A stretch of 64,000 nt of DNA, from positions 1 through 64,000 of the forward strand of contig NZ_JAFEUN010000010.1 of NCBI RefSeq assembly GCF_016900895.1, given 5' to 3'. The translations under genes and the position numbers were made by a program. The notes under the pieces are model-generated. The model saw nothing but the letters and a program-made list of their open reading frames with translations, searched no databases and had not been told where the DNA came from. The stretch comes from Parashewanella hymeniacidonis. GTDB lineage: Bacteria; Pseudomonadota; Gammaproteobacteria; Enterobacterales; Shewanellaceae. Below, piece by piece: positions 18,492 to 27,151 of the stretch (position 1 is the stretch's first letter; every line of letters starts with the position of its first letter).

Positions 18492-18760
18492 TATACCCAT
18501 GATACTTGAAGATGCATGTTTCAGGACTTTTTCAGCGCCAATTCTTTGAGGCGCATTAGCGAAGGAATATCGGGATTCTTTCGAGCTAATGTAACAAAGA
18601 AGAATTGGCGCTGAGAAGTCCACGAAGTGCGAGTTGCACAGCTTGTTACTCTTCGTTGCCAGTGCTAACAATAGCTCACTATTGCCGCACACTGTCGCCT
18701 TGATTAATAAGTTGTGCATTCTCGCTGAAATCGAGCATCTTCAGGTATCATATGGGTATA
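18492..18760 (-). repeat. 267-bp-type inverted-repeat element, copy 3
   Basis: Same family and orientation as copy 2. It is 269 bp because the right end reads CATATGGG instead of CATGGG, a two-base insertion. The internal open frame is intact. It lies 11 bases after the purD stop and seven bases before the purHD terminator, so it would be transcribed as part of that mRNA. Confidence 0.88.
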
Positions 18761-18771
18761 TAAAGAGAATA

Positions 18772-20067
18772 TTAATTATTCTCTCTAGCTATTGCACGGT
18801 AAGCAATATCTGTACGGAAATACACATCATCCCAATGCACCTCGTTCACTAAACCATAAGCGAGTTTTTGTGCTTCAGTAACGGTATTACCAAGTGCCGT
18901 TGCGCAAAGCACACGGCCACCGTTAGTAACAACATGACCATCTTTTTCAGCGGTACCCGCATGGAACATTTTGATGTTGTTATCGCCAATAGTCAGCCCT
19001 GAAATTACATCACCTTTGCGAGCAGCAACTGGGTATTCACCTGACGCCATTACTACGCCAACTGCCGCACGGGCATCAAATTCAGCGGTCACTTTATCGA
19101 GTTCTCCTCGCATTGCCGCTAGGCAAAGCTCAACGAGGTCTGATTGCAGACGCATCATGATTGGCTGAGTTTCAGGGTCGCCAAAGCGGCAGTTGTATTC
19201 CAGAACTTTAGCGGTACCGTCAGCCGCAATCATTAGCCCTGCATACAAGAAGCCAGTGTATGGGTGGCCTTCCGCTGCCATGCCTTCAACCGTTGGCTTT
19301 ATGACGTTACTCATAGTCCAATCGTGAATCGCTTGTGTGACAACAGGTGCTGGCGAATAAGCGCCCATACCGCCGGTATTTGGGCCGTTGTCGCCATTAT
19401 CTCGGGCTTTATGATCTTGGCTGGTGGCCATTGGCAGGATGTTTTTACCATCAACCATAACGATAAAGCTGGCTTCTTCGCCTTTTAAGAATTCTTCGAT
19501 AACCACACGAGAACCTGCATCACCAAATTTGTTGCCAGCAAGCATATCTTCAATCGCTGCTTCCGCTTCCGCTTTATCTTGGGCGATGATCACACCTTTA
19601 CCAGCCGCTAGGCCGTCAGCTTTAATCACAACAGGATAACCTGTTTTTTCTGCTAATTGTGCTGAAAATACTTTTGCAGGCTCGATTTCAGTGAAGTTCT
19701 GATAATCCGCTGTAGGGATTTTATGGCGCGCTAAAAAGTCTTTGGTAAAAGCTTTTGAGCCTTCAAGTTGTGCAGCTCCTTCGGTTGGGCCAAAGATCGG
19801 TAAATCAGCAGCGCGGAACGCATCAACCACACCGATAACTAATGGCGCTTCAGGGCCAACAATGGTCAGTGCGATATCGTTGTTTTTAGCGAAATCAATC
19901 AAGGCATTGATGTCTTCAACGCCAATGGCAACATTTTCCAGTTTAGGTTCTAAGGCTGTGCCCGCATTACCCGGAGCCACAAATACCGTGTTTACGTTTG
20001 CGTTTTGTGCGGCTTTCCATGCTAGGGCGTGTTCACGGCCACCGCCACCAATTACAAGAATGTTCAT
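18772..20067 (-). CDS. purD: PurD, phosphoribosylamine-glycine ligase (GAR synthetase)
   Basis: A 431-residue ATP-grasp enzyme of de novo purine synthesis, joining glycine to phosphoribosylamine. Visible features are the N-terminal MNILVIGGGGREHALAW, the ATP-grasp block around VIKADGLAAGKGV and the metal-binding segment EYNCRFGDPETQ. The ATG at 20067 with AAGGA upstream is preferred over a TTG at 20073. It lies downstream of purH in the same direction, as in other gammaproteobacteria, with a hairpin-rich 144-base gap. Confidence 0.97.
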   Translation of the reverse strand: MNILVIGGGGREHALAWKAAQNANVNTVFVAPGNAGTALEPKLENVAIGVEDINALIDFAKNNDIALTIVGPEAPLVIGVVDAFRAADLPIFGPTEGAAQLEGSKAFTKDFLARHKIPTADYQNFTEIEPAKVFSAQLAEKTGYPVVIKADGLAAGKGVIIAQDKAEAEAAIEDMLAGNKFGDAGSRVVIEEFLKGEEASFIVMVDGKNILPMATSQDHKARDNGDNGPNTGGMGAYSPAPVVTQAIHDWTMSNVIKPTVEGMAAEGHPYTGFLYAGLMIAADGTAKVLEYNCRFGDPETQPIMMRLQSDLVELCLAAMRGELDKVTAEFDARAAVGVVMASGEYPVAARKGDVISGLTIGDNNIKMFHAGTAEKDGHVVTNGGRVLCATALGNTVTEAQKLAYGLVNEVHWDDVYFRTDIAYRAIARENN

Positions 20068-20087
20068 ATTCAATTCCTTGACATTTG

Positions 20088-20195
20088 GGTCACTCCTGCG
20101 AAAGCAGGAAATGACATAACGACAGTTTTGTATTCTAGTGACTTTAAGGTTTATTTAACCTAAAGTCACTGGATACCCGCTTTCGCGAGTATGAC
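20088..20195. repeat. Cluster of intergenic palindromes between purH and purD
   Basis: Three dyads in a row: CCTGC-gaaa-GCAGG (20095-20108), AGTGACTTTAAGGTT / AACCTAAAGTCACT (20137-20170), and a CGC-tttc-GCG hairpin with ATAC/GTAT arms (about 20173-20194). The first and last resemble the widespread short palindromes of Alteromonadales/Pasteurellales-type intergenic repeats. They lie inside the purHD transcript and could affect its stability or processing. Confidence 0.65.
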
Positions 20196-20211
20196 TATTA
20201 AAGCTTAAAAA

Positions 20212-21798
20212 TTAATGACGGAAATGGCGCATACCAGTAAATACCATCGCCATATCATGTTCATCAGCAGCGTCAATGACTTCTTGATCACGCATTGAAC
20301 CACCAGGTTGAATGACACAAGTAATGCCCGCCGCCGCAGCAGCATCAATACCATCACGGAATGGGAAAAAGGCATCTGACGCCATGACTGAACCCGGAAC
20401 CGTTAATCCTTCATCTTCTGCTTTAATGCCTGCGATTTTTGCACTATACACGCGGCTCATTTGGCCTGCACCCACACCGACAGTCATGTGGTCTTTGGCA
20501 TACACAATTGCATTAGACTTAACGAACTTAGCCACTTTCCAACAGAACATTAGGTCTTTCATTTCTTCAGCTGTTGGTTGACGTTTTGAAACCACTTTTA
20601 GCTCTGACTCTGCAACCATACCTTGGTCACGGTCTTGTACTAACATGCCACCGTTTACACGCTTATAGTCAAGCGCTGATAATGCTTGTGACCATTCACC
20701 GCTCTCAAGTAAACGCACATTTACTTTGGCTGATACTACTTGCTTTGCAGCTTCGCTGATTTTAGGGGCAATGATCACTTCAACAAACTGACGTTCAACG
20801 ATAGCACTTGCTGTTGCTTCGTCTAATTCACGGTTGAATGCGATGATGCCACCAAATGCGGAGGTTGGGTCGGTTTTGAATGCGCGGTTATAGGCTTCAA
20901 GAATGTCTTCGCCTAAAGCCACACCACAAGGATTTGCGTGTTTTACAATCACACAAGCTGGTTGCTCAAATTCTTTAACACACTCTAGTGCTGCATCTGT
21001 ATCGGCGATGTTGTTGTATGAAAGCGCCTTACCTTGCAGTTGAGTTGCGGTAGCAACAGAAGCTTCAGAAATGTTGTTTTCAACATAAAATGCGGCTTGC
21101 TGGTGGCTATTTTCGCCGTAACGCAAATCTTGTTTCTTCACCATTTGGGTGTTGAAAGTGCGTGGGAATCTAGAATCTTCAGTCACATTATCAAAGTGCG
21201 CAGGCACTTTAGTACCGAAGTAATTTGAAATCATGCCATCGTATTGCGCGGTATGTTCAAATGCCGCAATGGCGAGATCAAAGCGAGTCTCGTAGGTGGT
21301 GCTGCCATGATTGTCAGCAAGCTCTGCCAATATGCGACCGTAGTCATCGGCATTTACCACGATGGTGACATCTTTGTGGTTCTTTGCTGCAGCACGCACC
21401 ATAGTTGGGCCGCCTATGTCGATGTTTTCAATCGCATCTTCAAGGGTGCAACCCTCTTTGGCAACGGTTTGAGCAAACGGGTAAAGGTTTACGGCAACAA
21501 GATCGATGCCAGCGATGTTGTTGTCGGCCATAACGGCTTCATCAACACCACGACGGGCTAGAATGCCACCATGAATTTTAGGGTGCAGCGTTTTAACACG
21601 GCCGTCCATAATTTCAGGATGACCTGTGTGATTAGACACTTCAATGACAGGCACATTGTTATCAGCTAATAGCTTGGCAGTGCCGCCTGTTGATAGAATT
21701 TCAACTCCTAGCGTATGTAATGCTTGAGCAAATTCTAGGATACCGGTTTTATCAGATACACTCAGTAGTGCGCGACGAATAGGTCTGGCGTTATTCAT
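20212..21798 (-). CDS. purH: PurH, bifunctional AICAR transformylase / IMP cyclohydrolase
   Basis: A 528-residue enzyme for the last two steps of IMP synthesis. The N-terminal IMP cyclohydrolase domain (about 1-200) has the LSVSDKTGI and STGGTAKLL motifs and HPKIHGGIL. The C-terminal transformylase domain has the VKHANPCG catalytic Lys-His segment and ends with the [13 protein letters not shown] motif. Complete and of usual length. The 269 bases upstream, shared with the divergent zntR-like gene, show no obvious purR box. Confidence 0.97.
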   Translation of the reverse strand: MNNARPIRRALLSVSDKTGILEFAQALHTLGVEILSTGGTAKLLADNNVPVIEVSNHTGHPEIMDGRVKTLHPKIHGGILARRGVDEAVMADNNIAGIDLVAVNLYPFAQTVAKEGCTLEDAIENIDIGGPTMVRAAAKNHKDVTIVVNADDYGRILAELADNHGSTTYETRFDLAIAAFEHTAQYDGMISNYFGTKVPAHFDNVTEDSRFPRTFNTQMVKKQDLRYGENSHQQAAFYVENNISEASVATATQLQGKALSYNNIADTDAALECVKEFEQPACVIVKHANPCGVALGEDILEAYNRAFKTDPTSAFGGIIAFNRELDEATASAIVERQFVEVIIAPKISEAAKQVVSAKVNVRLLESGEWSQALSALDYKRVNGGMLVQDRDQGMVAESELKVVSKRQPTAEEMKDLMFCWKVAKFVKSNAIVYAKDHMTVGVGAGQMSRVYSAKIAGIKAEDEGLTVPGSVMASDAFFPFRDGIDAAAAAGITCVIQPGGSMRDQEVIDAADEHDMAMVFTGMRHFRH

Positions 21799-22003
21799 TG
21801 TGGGTACTTAATCTTATTTTAGTTTCAAGGATTTTTCGGAAAATAAGCGTCGGCCGCCTACTTTCCAAAAAGCCCTCGAAAGTACCTCTTCGTCAGCGGT
21901 CGCTATTCTATCGTAAATCCTTTATTTCTGGTTTTTTTTCTGAGCTTTTTGCCCTTAAGTAAGCCGAAATTCAGTGTTTTCAAAATTGTTTTAATCGAAA
22001 ACC

Positions 22004-22035
22004 TTGACCTTGGACTAAGCTCCAAGGTTTATACT
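22004..22035 (+). promoter_or_regulatory. MerR-type promoter/operator of the metal-efflux genes
   Basis: A -35 TTGACC (22004-22009) and -10 TATACT (22030-22035) are separated by 20 bases, the over-long spacer typical of MerR-family promoters. Within it lies the dyad ACCTTGGA-N6-TCCAAGGT (22007-22028). It is centred between the promoter elements 33 bases upstream of the regulator gene, so the regulator probably controls itself and the permease. Confidence 0.88.
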
Positions 22036-22067
22036 CTGAAATACTGACGCCATAACAGGATGAATAA

Positions 22068-22532
22068 ATGTATCGAATTGGAGAGTTGGCAGACCTATTC
22101 AATATGAAGTCTGACACGCTTAGATACTACGAAAAACACGGACTTTTGTCGCCTTCGGCTCGTACAGAGTCGGGTTATCGGATGTACAGCGAACAAGATG
22201 CTGTGTTGCTGAAGTTTATCATTCGGGCTAAGAGTGTAGGTTTTACACTCAACGAAATTCAAGAACTTGTGTCGATAGAAATGAATAAGTCTCAATGGGC
22301 TTGCGCTGATGTGAAAGGTCGAGTCGATATTAAATTGGATAAAATTTCCGCACAAATTGCAGAATTACAGCGTTTTCAAAAAGGATTGAAAGAGCTTTCA
22401 GACTCATGTTGTGGTGGTGATGAAAGTGCTGAGTACTGCTCAATTTTGGAAGCGTTAGATGACAGTTATAAAGAACATCGCCATGTTCACCATTGCGATA
22501 AAGTATTGCACCATGATGCAGAGGAGAAGTGA
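22068..22532 (+). CDS. MerR-family metal-responsive regulator, ZntR-like
   Basis: A 154-residue MerR-family regulator. The N-terminal winged-helix domain (1-70) has the MYRIGELADL and LRYYEKHGLL motifs, and a dimerisation helix follows. Metal-site cysteines C79, C114, C115 and C124 align by number with the zinc ligands of E. coli ZntR. The position equivalent to His119 is Glu here, so metal preference may differ. The C-terminus is His-rich. The stop overlaps the Shine-Dalgarno region of the permease gene, so the two form an operon. Confidence 0.9.
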   Translation: MYRIGELADLFNMKSDTLRYYEKHGLLSPSARTESGYRMYSEQDAVLLKFIIRAKSVGFTLNEIQELVSIEMNKSQWACADVKGRVDIKLDKISAQIAELQRFQKGLKELSDSCCGGDESAEYCSILEALDDSYKEHRHVHHCDKVLHHDAEEK

Positions 22533-22534
22533 CC

Positions 22535-23716
22535 ATGTTGGTTGAGAATTTTCTAGAGTTATTTTTAGAGTCAGCACCTTGGTTACTCCTTGGGTTGTTA
22601 ATTGCTGGTCTGTTAAAAATGTTCGTTTCGATGGAGTGGATGAACAAGCAATTGGGCGGTTACGGTTTTAAAACGGTAATCAAGGCGGCGTTATTTGGGG
22701 CGCCATTACCTTTGTGCTCATGCGGCGTTATTCCTGCTGCTGTCGGCCTAAGACGCGCGGGTGCGTCAAAAGCAGCGACCACAACGTTTATGGTTTCGAC
22801 TCCTGAAACGGGTGTTGATTCTGTGAGCGTATCTTATATTTTGCTTGGTCCTTTTATGGCCATTGTTCGCCCGATTGCCGCAGTGATCAGTGCTATTGTC
22901 GCAGGAATGTTGGTGGGGCCAGACAGTAAGGATGATGTGATCACACAAGAGTCTAAAGCAGAATCAAAAGGTGACGTTCAATCCAGTTGTTGTAGCACTA
23001 AAAAAGTTGAACCAGTGAAAGCTGAAAGTGGTTGTAGTAGCCAAAAGCAAGAGTCTGTGAAAGCGGAGTCGAGTTGTTGTAGTTCGAAGTCTGAAAGTCA
23101 CGAACATCATGGACATAGCCATTCACAAGCTGAGTCTCCACAAGGCTTTTTTGCAAAAATTATTGCAGGTATTAAATATGCGGCAACCGATTTAGTTCGT
23201 GATACTACGATTTGGTTATTAGTCGGTATTTTCTTTGCTGCTGTGGTCAAAACCTACGTACCTGAAGATTTCTTAGCACAGCATGGTAGCGGCATTATCG
23301 CCATGTTGGTGATGATTGCGATTTCAGTTCCTATGTATATTTGTGCTACGGCATCAACGCCCATTGCTGCGGGATTACTGCTTGCAGGTATTTCACCGGG
23401 GGCAGTGTTAGTGTTTATGCTTGCAGGCCCTGCGACCAATATTGCGACGTTAGGTGTAGTCACGAAAGAGTTAGGTAAACGTGCATTATTTGGCTATTTA
23501 AGTGGCGTGATTGGTGTTGCAGTGATTGCGGGCTTTATTACTGACTTTGTGGTCGAAAAGTACGGCATTGTGGTGGCACCACAAATCGGTGAGCAGCACG
23601 CAATGTTACCGCAAAGTGTGGTGGCGATCAGTGGTATTGTCTTAGCCTTGCTTATGGGTAAAGTGATCTACGACAAATTGCCGCTGAAATCTAAGCCTAA
23701 GGATTGTTGTTCGTAA
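22535..23716 (+). CDS. SO_0444-family Cu/Zn efflux permease
   Basis: A 393-residue inner-membrane permease of the SO_0444 (DUF318/UPF0718-like) family, associated with copper/zinc export. Two blocks of about four transmembrane helices flank a cytoplasmic or periplasmic loop (about 140-200) rich in Cys and His (three SCC/GCSS motifs, then HEHHGHSHS). A conserved CSCG (C61, C63) follows PLPL in the first block, and the C-terminus is CCS. The ATG at 22535 has GAGGAG eight bases upstream; an earlier GTG is too close to it. Co-transcribed with the ZntR-like regulator. Confidence 0.9.
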   Translation: MLVENFLELFLESAPWLLLGLLIAGLLKMFVSMEWMNKQLGGYGFKTVIKAALFGAPLPLCSCGVIPAAVGLRRAGASKAATTTFMVSTPETGVDSVSVSYILLGPFMAIVRPIAAVISAIVAGMLVGPDSKDDVITQESKAESKGDVQSSCCSTKKVEPVKAESGCSSQKQESVKAESSCCSSKSESHEHHGHSHSQAESPQGFFAKIIAGIKYAATDLVRDTTIWLLVGIFFAAVVKTYVPEDFLAQHGSGIIAMLVMIAISVPMYICATASTPIAAGLLLAGISPGAVLVFMLAGPATNIATLGVVTKELGKRALFGYLSGVIGVAVIAGFITDFVVEKYGIVVAPQIGEQHAMLPQSVVAISGIVLALLMGKVIYDKLPLKSKPKDCCS

Positions 23717-23862
23717 CTAAAAGAAAGGCATTCTTTGGATTTTCCTTAATTTATTATTGTCAGAGAATTAAAGATTATTCAAAGAGCCTGATTTAGCTTT
23801 TAAACAGTCAATATTTACTTTAGATCTAAAGACGAACATTGATCAATTCTTAGGGTCGTCTT

Positions 23863-25707
23863 ATGAAAAAAAGTCCAATAATGCTTGCTATTGCTTCAGT
23901 ACTTTCATTCAGTTTTTTACCAGGCATAAGCCAAGCAGAAAATACCCCAAACGTTAATTCTTCCAATAAAATAATCTTTCATACACATTTCCCTTATTCA
24001 GCATCAGATAGTGATTTAGATGTATTTAACATTCAGAGTAAGGACAGTAATGGTCATCTAATCAATAATAATTTTTCTCACGCCATTATTGCCTCGAATT
24101 TAATTGCTGGTGTGATGTATACGCATCTGATGAAAGAAAAATATCCAAAGCTTCAATTCAACAATGAATATATGATCGGCACCATGTTAGGGCAGTTGTT
24201 GCAGGAATCTGGTTTAGACAAAACGCGCATAAATACTAAATTCGCCGAAAATGATGATATTAATAATCCGGCGATAAAAGAATCTTATCTAATTGCAGGG
24301 CAAGGTGGTCCGTATCAAATCAACGATTATAGTAAGAAGTTACCTTTTGCCACTGCAAAGGGTGGGTTGGGGATTGTTAATTATGATGCTTTGCGCACAA
24401 CCTTGGGATACAGTATTGATGATCAAGACAGTGGTAAGCAGACAGAAAATGTTGGACCTGATTCATTAGATAATTTGTATTTTGGTCCTATGGCAACTGC
24501 TTTTTATCATTTTAACGATGTTAATCGCCTAAATATAGAGTCAGCAACAAACTGGTATGTAAATCGAGATGCCTGGAAAAAGTGTTGGGGGGAAATGACA
24601 AACCCTGAACTTGCGAAAAATCCTAATGCTTTACGAGTAACAGATTTTATTATGAATGTTATTTATAATGCTGGTGATTACAGCCCTGTATTTTCATCTT
24701 ACCTTAATGTTTGCACCAACCAAGATCCCAGTCAGCTAGCAAGCTTAAATGATTATTCATTGAATCCAAGTGATTATCGTGCAGCTATTGGAACGAAAGA
24801 TTCAGGAGGAGATACTTACTATCGTTATCCAAGGCAAGTGTCTTTTTATGCTGACCAGTTGTTTGGTAAAGATTTATCAAAGTATGGCCTTAATATCAAA
24901 AATAATGTAGTTATTTCAATTAATGAGCTAAAGAATGTTTTCGCTAAAAGTATGAGTAAATTGTCATATAAAAGTGATCCTAGCAAAGACAGCTTAACGA
25001 TTATTAGTAATCAAATTGTTGATGGTGCATTTAGATCTGCAATGGCTAATATGGATATATCCAGTAATAGAACATTCAGCCTTGCATCAGAGTCTGAACG
25101 ACAATCTATATTCAAAGTGGTTGATAGCGCAATATCAAATATTGAGCACTTAACAAAGGCTGACTTTTCAGCTACAAGTTCAAATGAAGATAATCCTAAT
25201 AACGATTCTTTGGTGCATATTTATACTGCGCCGAATATCAGTGGACAAATGTATTTTGTCGCTAAAGATCCTGCTGGCAATGTTTTAAATAATAATTACT
25301 TAAATCCAGGTGCTGAAATGACCATCGCTTCGAATGCTAATATCATTAGAATGTCAGACGGTTCAGTTTATTGTACTAAAGAAGCGGTTGATGCGTTTAA
25401 AGATATTACGGCATCACCTGACAACATCAAAACTAAGCAAATGAATGTAAATTTCCAAAATAGCACTTGTGATATATCGGTAGGTGATTATAAGCCTGCG
25501 CCAAAACCTGATCCAGTGAAACCAGGTAACTGGGATCCAAGTAAAAGTTATCCAGGGTGTTCAAAGCCAGTAAATTATCAAGGCCATAAATATCAAAATA
25601 TTTGGTATGCGAATGCTGGAGAGACCCCTGATGAAAACTTTGGTAATAAGTCTGATGGTAACAAACCCTGGAAGTTTGTTGATTCATCATTAAATACTTG
25701 TAAATAA
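23863..25707 (+). CDS. Secreted protein with C-terminal CBM5/12 chitin-binding module
   Basis: A 614-residue secreted protein. The signal peptide ends at about residue 26 (SQA). Residues 95-350 look like a lysozyme-like or chitosanase-like helical domain: MLGQLLQESGLD offers a possible catalytic Glu, followed by GGPYQIND, as in goose-type lysozyme/transglycosylase folds. After a Pro/Lys-rich linker (KPAPKPDPVKPG region), residues 555-614 form a CBM5/12 module with the W-x-PSKSYPG, V-x-Y-x-G-x-x-Y, W-Y and G-E-T-P pattern. So chitin or peptidoglycan targeting is likely; the enzyme activity is inference. Confidence 0.75.
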   Translation: MKKSPIMLAIASVLSFSFLPGISQAENTPNVNSSNKIIFHTHFPYSASDSDLDVFNIQSKDSNGHLINNNFSHAIIASNLIAGVMYTHLMKEKYPKLQFNNEYMIGTMLGQLLQESGLDKTRINTKFAENDDINNPAIKESYLIAGQGGPYQINDYSKKLPFATAKGGLGIVNYDALRTTLGYSIDDQDSGKQTENVGPDSLDNLYFGPMATAFYHFNDVNRLNIESATNWYVNRDAWKKCWGEMTNPELAKNPNALRVTDFIMNVIYNAGDYSPVFSSYLNVCTNQDPSQLASLNDYSLNPSDYRAAIGTKDSGGDTYYRYPRQVSFYADQLFGKDLSKYGLNIKNNVVISINELKNVFAKSMSKLSYKSDPSKDSLTIISNQIVDGAFRSAMANMDISSNRTFSLASESERQSIFKVVDSAISNIEHLTKADFSATSSNEDNPNNDSLVHIYTAPNISGQMYFVAKDPAGNVLNNNYLNPGAEMTIASNANIIRMSDGSVYCTKEAVDAFKDITASPDNIKTKQMNVNFQNSTCDISVGDYKPAPKPDPVKPGNWDPSKSYPGCSKPVNYQGHKYQNIWYANAGETPDENFGNKSDGNKPWKFVDSSLNTCK

Positions 25708-25856
25708 TTGACTTTATATCAGTGCTACTTGTGAGTGTTCAGTTTATATGTTTGATTCGTTAAAGCGGATATAATTACGAAAATCACATTTACTGGCAGC
25801 ACTATTAATACCGTTATCCAAATTATTTTAACCTAGAAAAAGCAGTTATCACGTTT

Positions 25857-26122
25857 TATACCCATGATACCTGAAGATGCTCGATTTCAGCGAGAATGCA
25901 CAACTTGTTAATTAAGGTGACAGTGTGCGGCAATAGTGAGCTATTGTTAGCACTGGCAACGAAGAGTAGCAAGCTGTGCAACTCGCACTGCGTGGACTTC
26001 TAAGCGCCAATTCTTCTTTGTTACATTAGCTCGAAAGAATCCCGATATTCCTTCGCTAATGCGCCTCAAAGAATTGGCGCTGAAAAAGTCCTGAAACATG
26101 CATCTTCAAGTATATGGGTATA
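25857..26122 (+). repeat. 267-bp-type inverted-repeat element, copy 4
   Basis: Same family and orientation as copy 1, 266 bp. The right end is slightly degenerate (TATATGGGTATA). The internal open frame is broken by a stop where other copies read TCAGCG. The rest of the 25708-26509 gap contains another element (26165-26430) and no gene. Confidence 0.87.
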
Positions 26123-26164
26123 TGTACTAACTGCTTTTATATTTAGACATCACAGTATTCATAT

Positions 26165-26430
26165 TAGGGGCTGTTGATCTTTGTTGATATTTTCAGCAAT
26201 GATTATTTTTGACGATAGCAAAGCGGAACAAGCGTTATTTAGTTCTTCTAAATGAGCGCAGTGACAATGCAGATAGCGTTAAAAATAACCATTGCCCTAC
26301 GGGCTGAGTCTAAATCGCCTTACTCTGTGTTAAAAATAGTTTATTTAGATGACTAAATTGCACTATTTCCGCCTCGATTAAGGCGATTTATTGCTCAGCT
26401 GAATTATTAAACAAAGATCAACAGCCCCTA
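26165..26430. repeat. Inverted-repeat element, third type (266 bp)
   Basis: Ends are perfect inverted repeats of about 21 bp: TAGGGGCTGTTGATCTTTGT at the left and its complement at 26410-26430. The outer TA at both edges suggests a TA target. The interior has an imperfect palindrome with TAAATCGCCTT and AAGGCGATTTA arms. No transposase is encoded. A related solo end is at 17530. It lies 43 bases beyond copy 4 of the 267-bp family. Confidence 0.85.
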
Positions 26431-26509
26431 GGCGTTTTGGAATTTAAATTTTCTATCGGTGCTTCCTAGACGCCTAACTAACAGTTTGTTAGTGATTGCT
26501 TTGAGCTCG

Positions 26510-26995
26510 CTACTTGGCTTTGTACTCAATCACATTAATAAACCAAACTTGTTCACCGTTTGGTATAATGACCACCGCTTCATCATCCACTTCTTTTTTT
26601 AATAAAGCCCGCGCCATTGGGGCATCGATGGAGATGTAATCTTTTTCGCCATAGATCTCATCGGGACCGACAATGCGAAATTTCAACGTCTCACCTTGTT
26701 CGTTCTCAATTTCTACCCAAGCACCAAAGTAAACTTTGCCTTGTTGCTCTTTGGCATGATGGACAACCGTGAGTGCCTCAATACGCTTACGCAAGAAACG
26801 CACTCTACTGTCTATTTGGCGCAGTAAGCGTTTATTTTCTTTGTAATCAGCATTTTCAGAGCGATCACCAAGACTCGCAGCCCAAGCCACTTTTTTAGTT
26901 ATCTCTGGTCGGTATTCTCGCCATAAATAATCTAACTCTTTTTTGAGCTTTTCCATGCCTTCAGGCGTAATCAAGTTTGTTCGCAATGGTATCAT
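26510..26995 (-). CDS. greB: GreB, transcription elongation factor
   Basis: A 161-residue Gre factor that stimulates transcript cleavage by stalled RNA polymerase. The coiled-coil N-domain has the tip motif SLGDRSENADY with its catalytic acidic pair (D and E). The C-terminal FKBP-like domain has the FGAWVEIENE and SIDAPMARALL motifs. The YLWREYRPE segment marks it as GreB rather than GreA. Divergent from tex, the usual neighbour. Confidence 0.96.
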   Translation of the reverse strand: MIPLRTNLITPEGMEKLKKELDYLWREYRPEITKKVAWAASLGDRSENADYKENKRLLRQIDSRVRFLRKRIEALTVVHHAKEQQGKVYFGAWVEIENEQGETLKFRIVGPDEIYGEKDYISIDAPMARALLKKEVDDEAVVIIPNGEQVWFINVIEYKAK

Positions 26996-27151
26996 TCCGG
27001 TTTAAAAGTTAGTGACAGGATCGTCAAAAATCAGCTTGAGATCAATCCGGTTGTTGTTTAGTTGAGCGAATAAAGTACAAAGATAAAATTTTCAAAACGA
27101 TTGTGATATGGTTAGCCCTCATTAAATTGCAGTTATAAAGAACGAGAGTTT

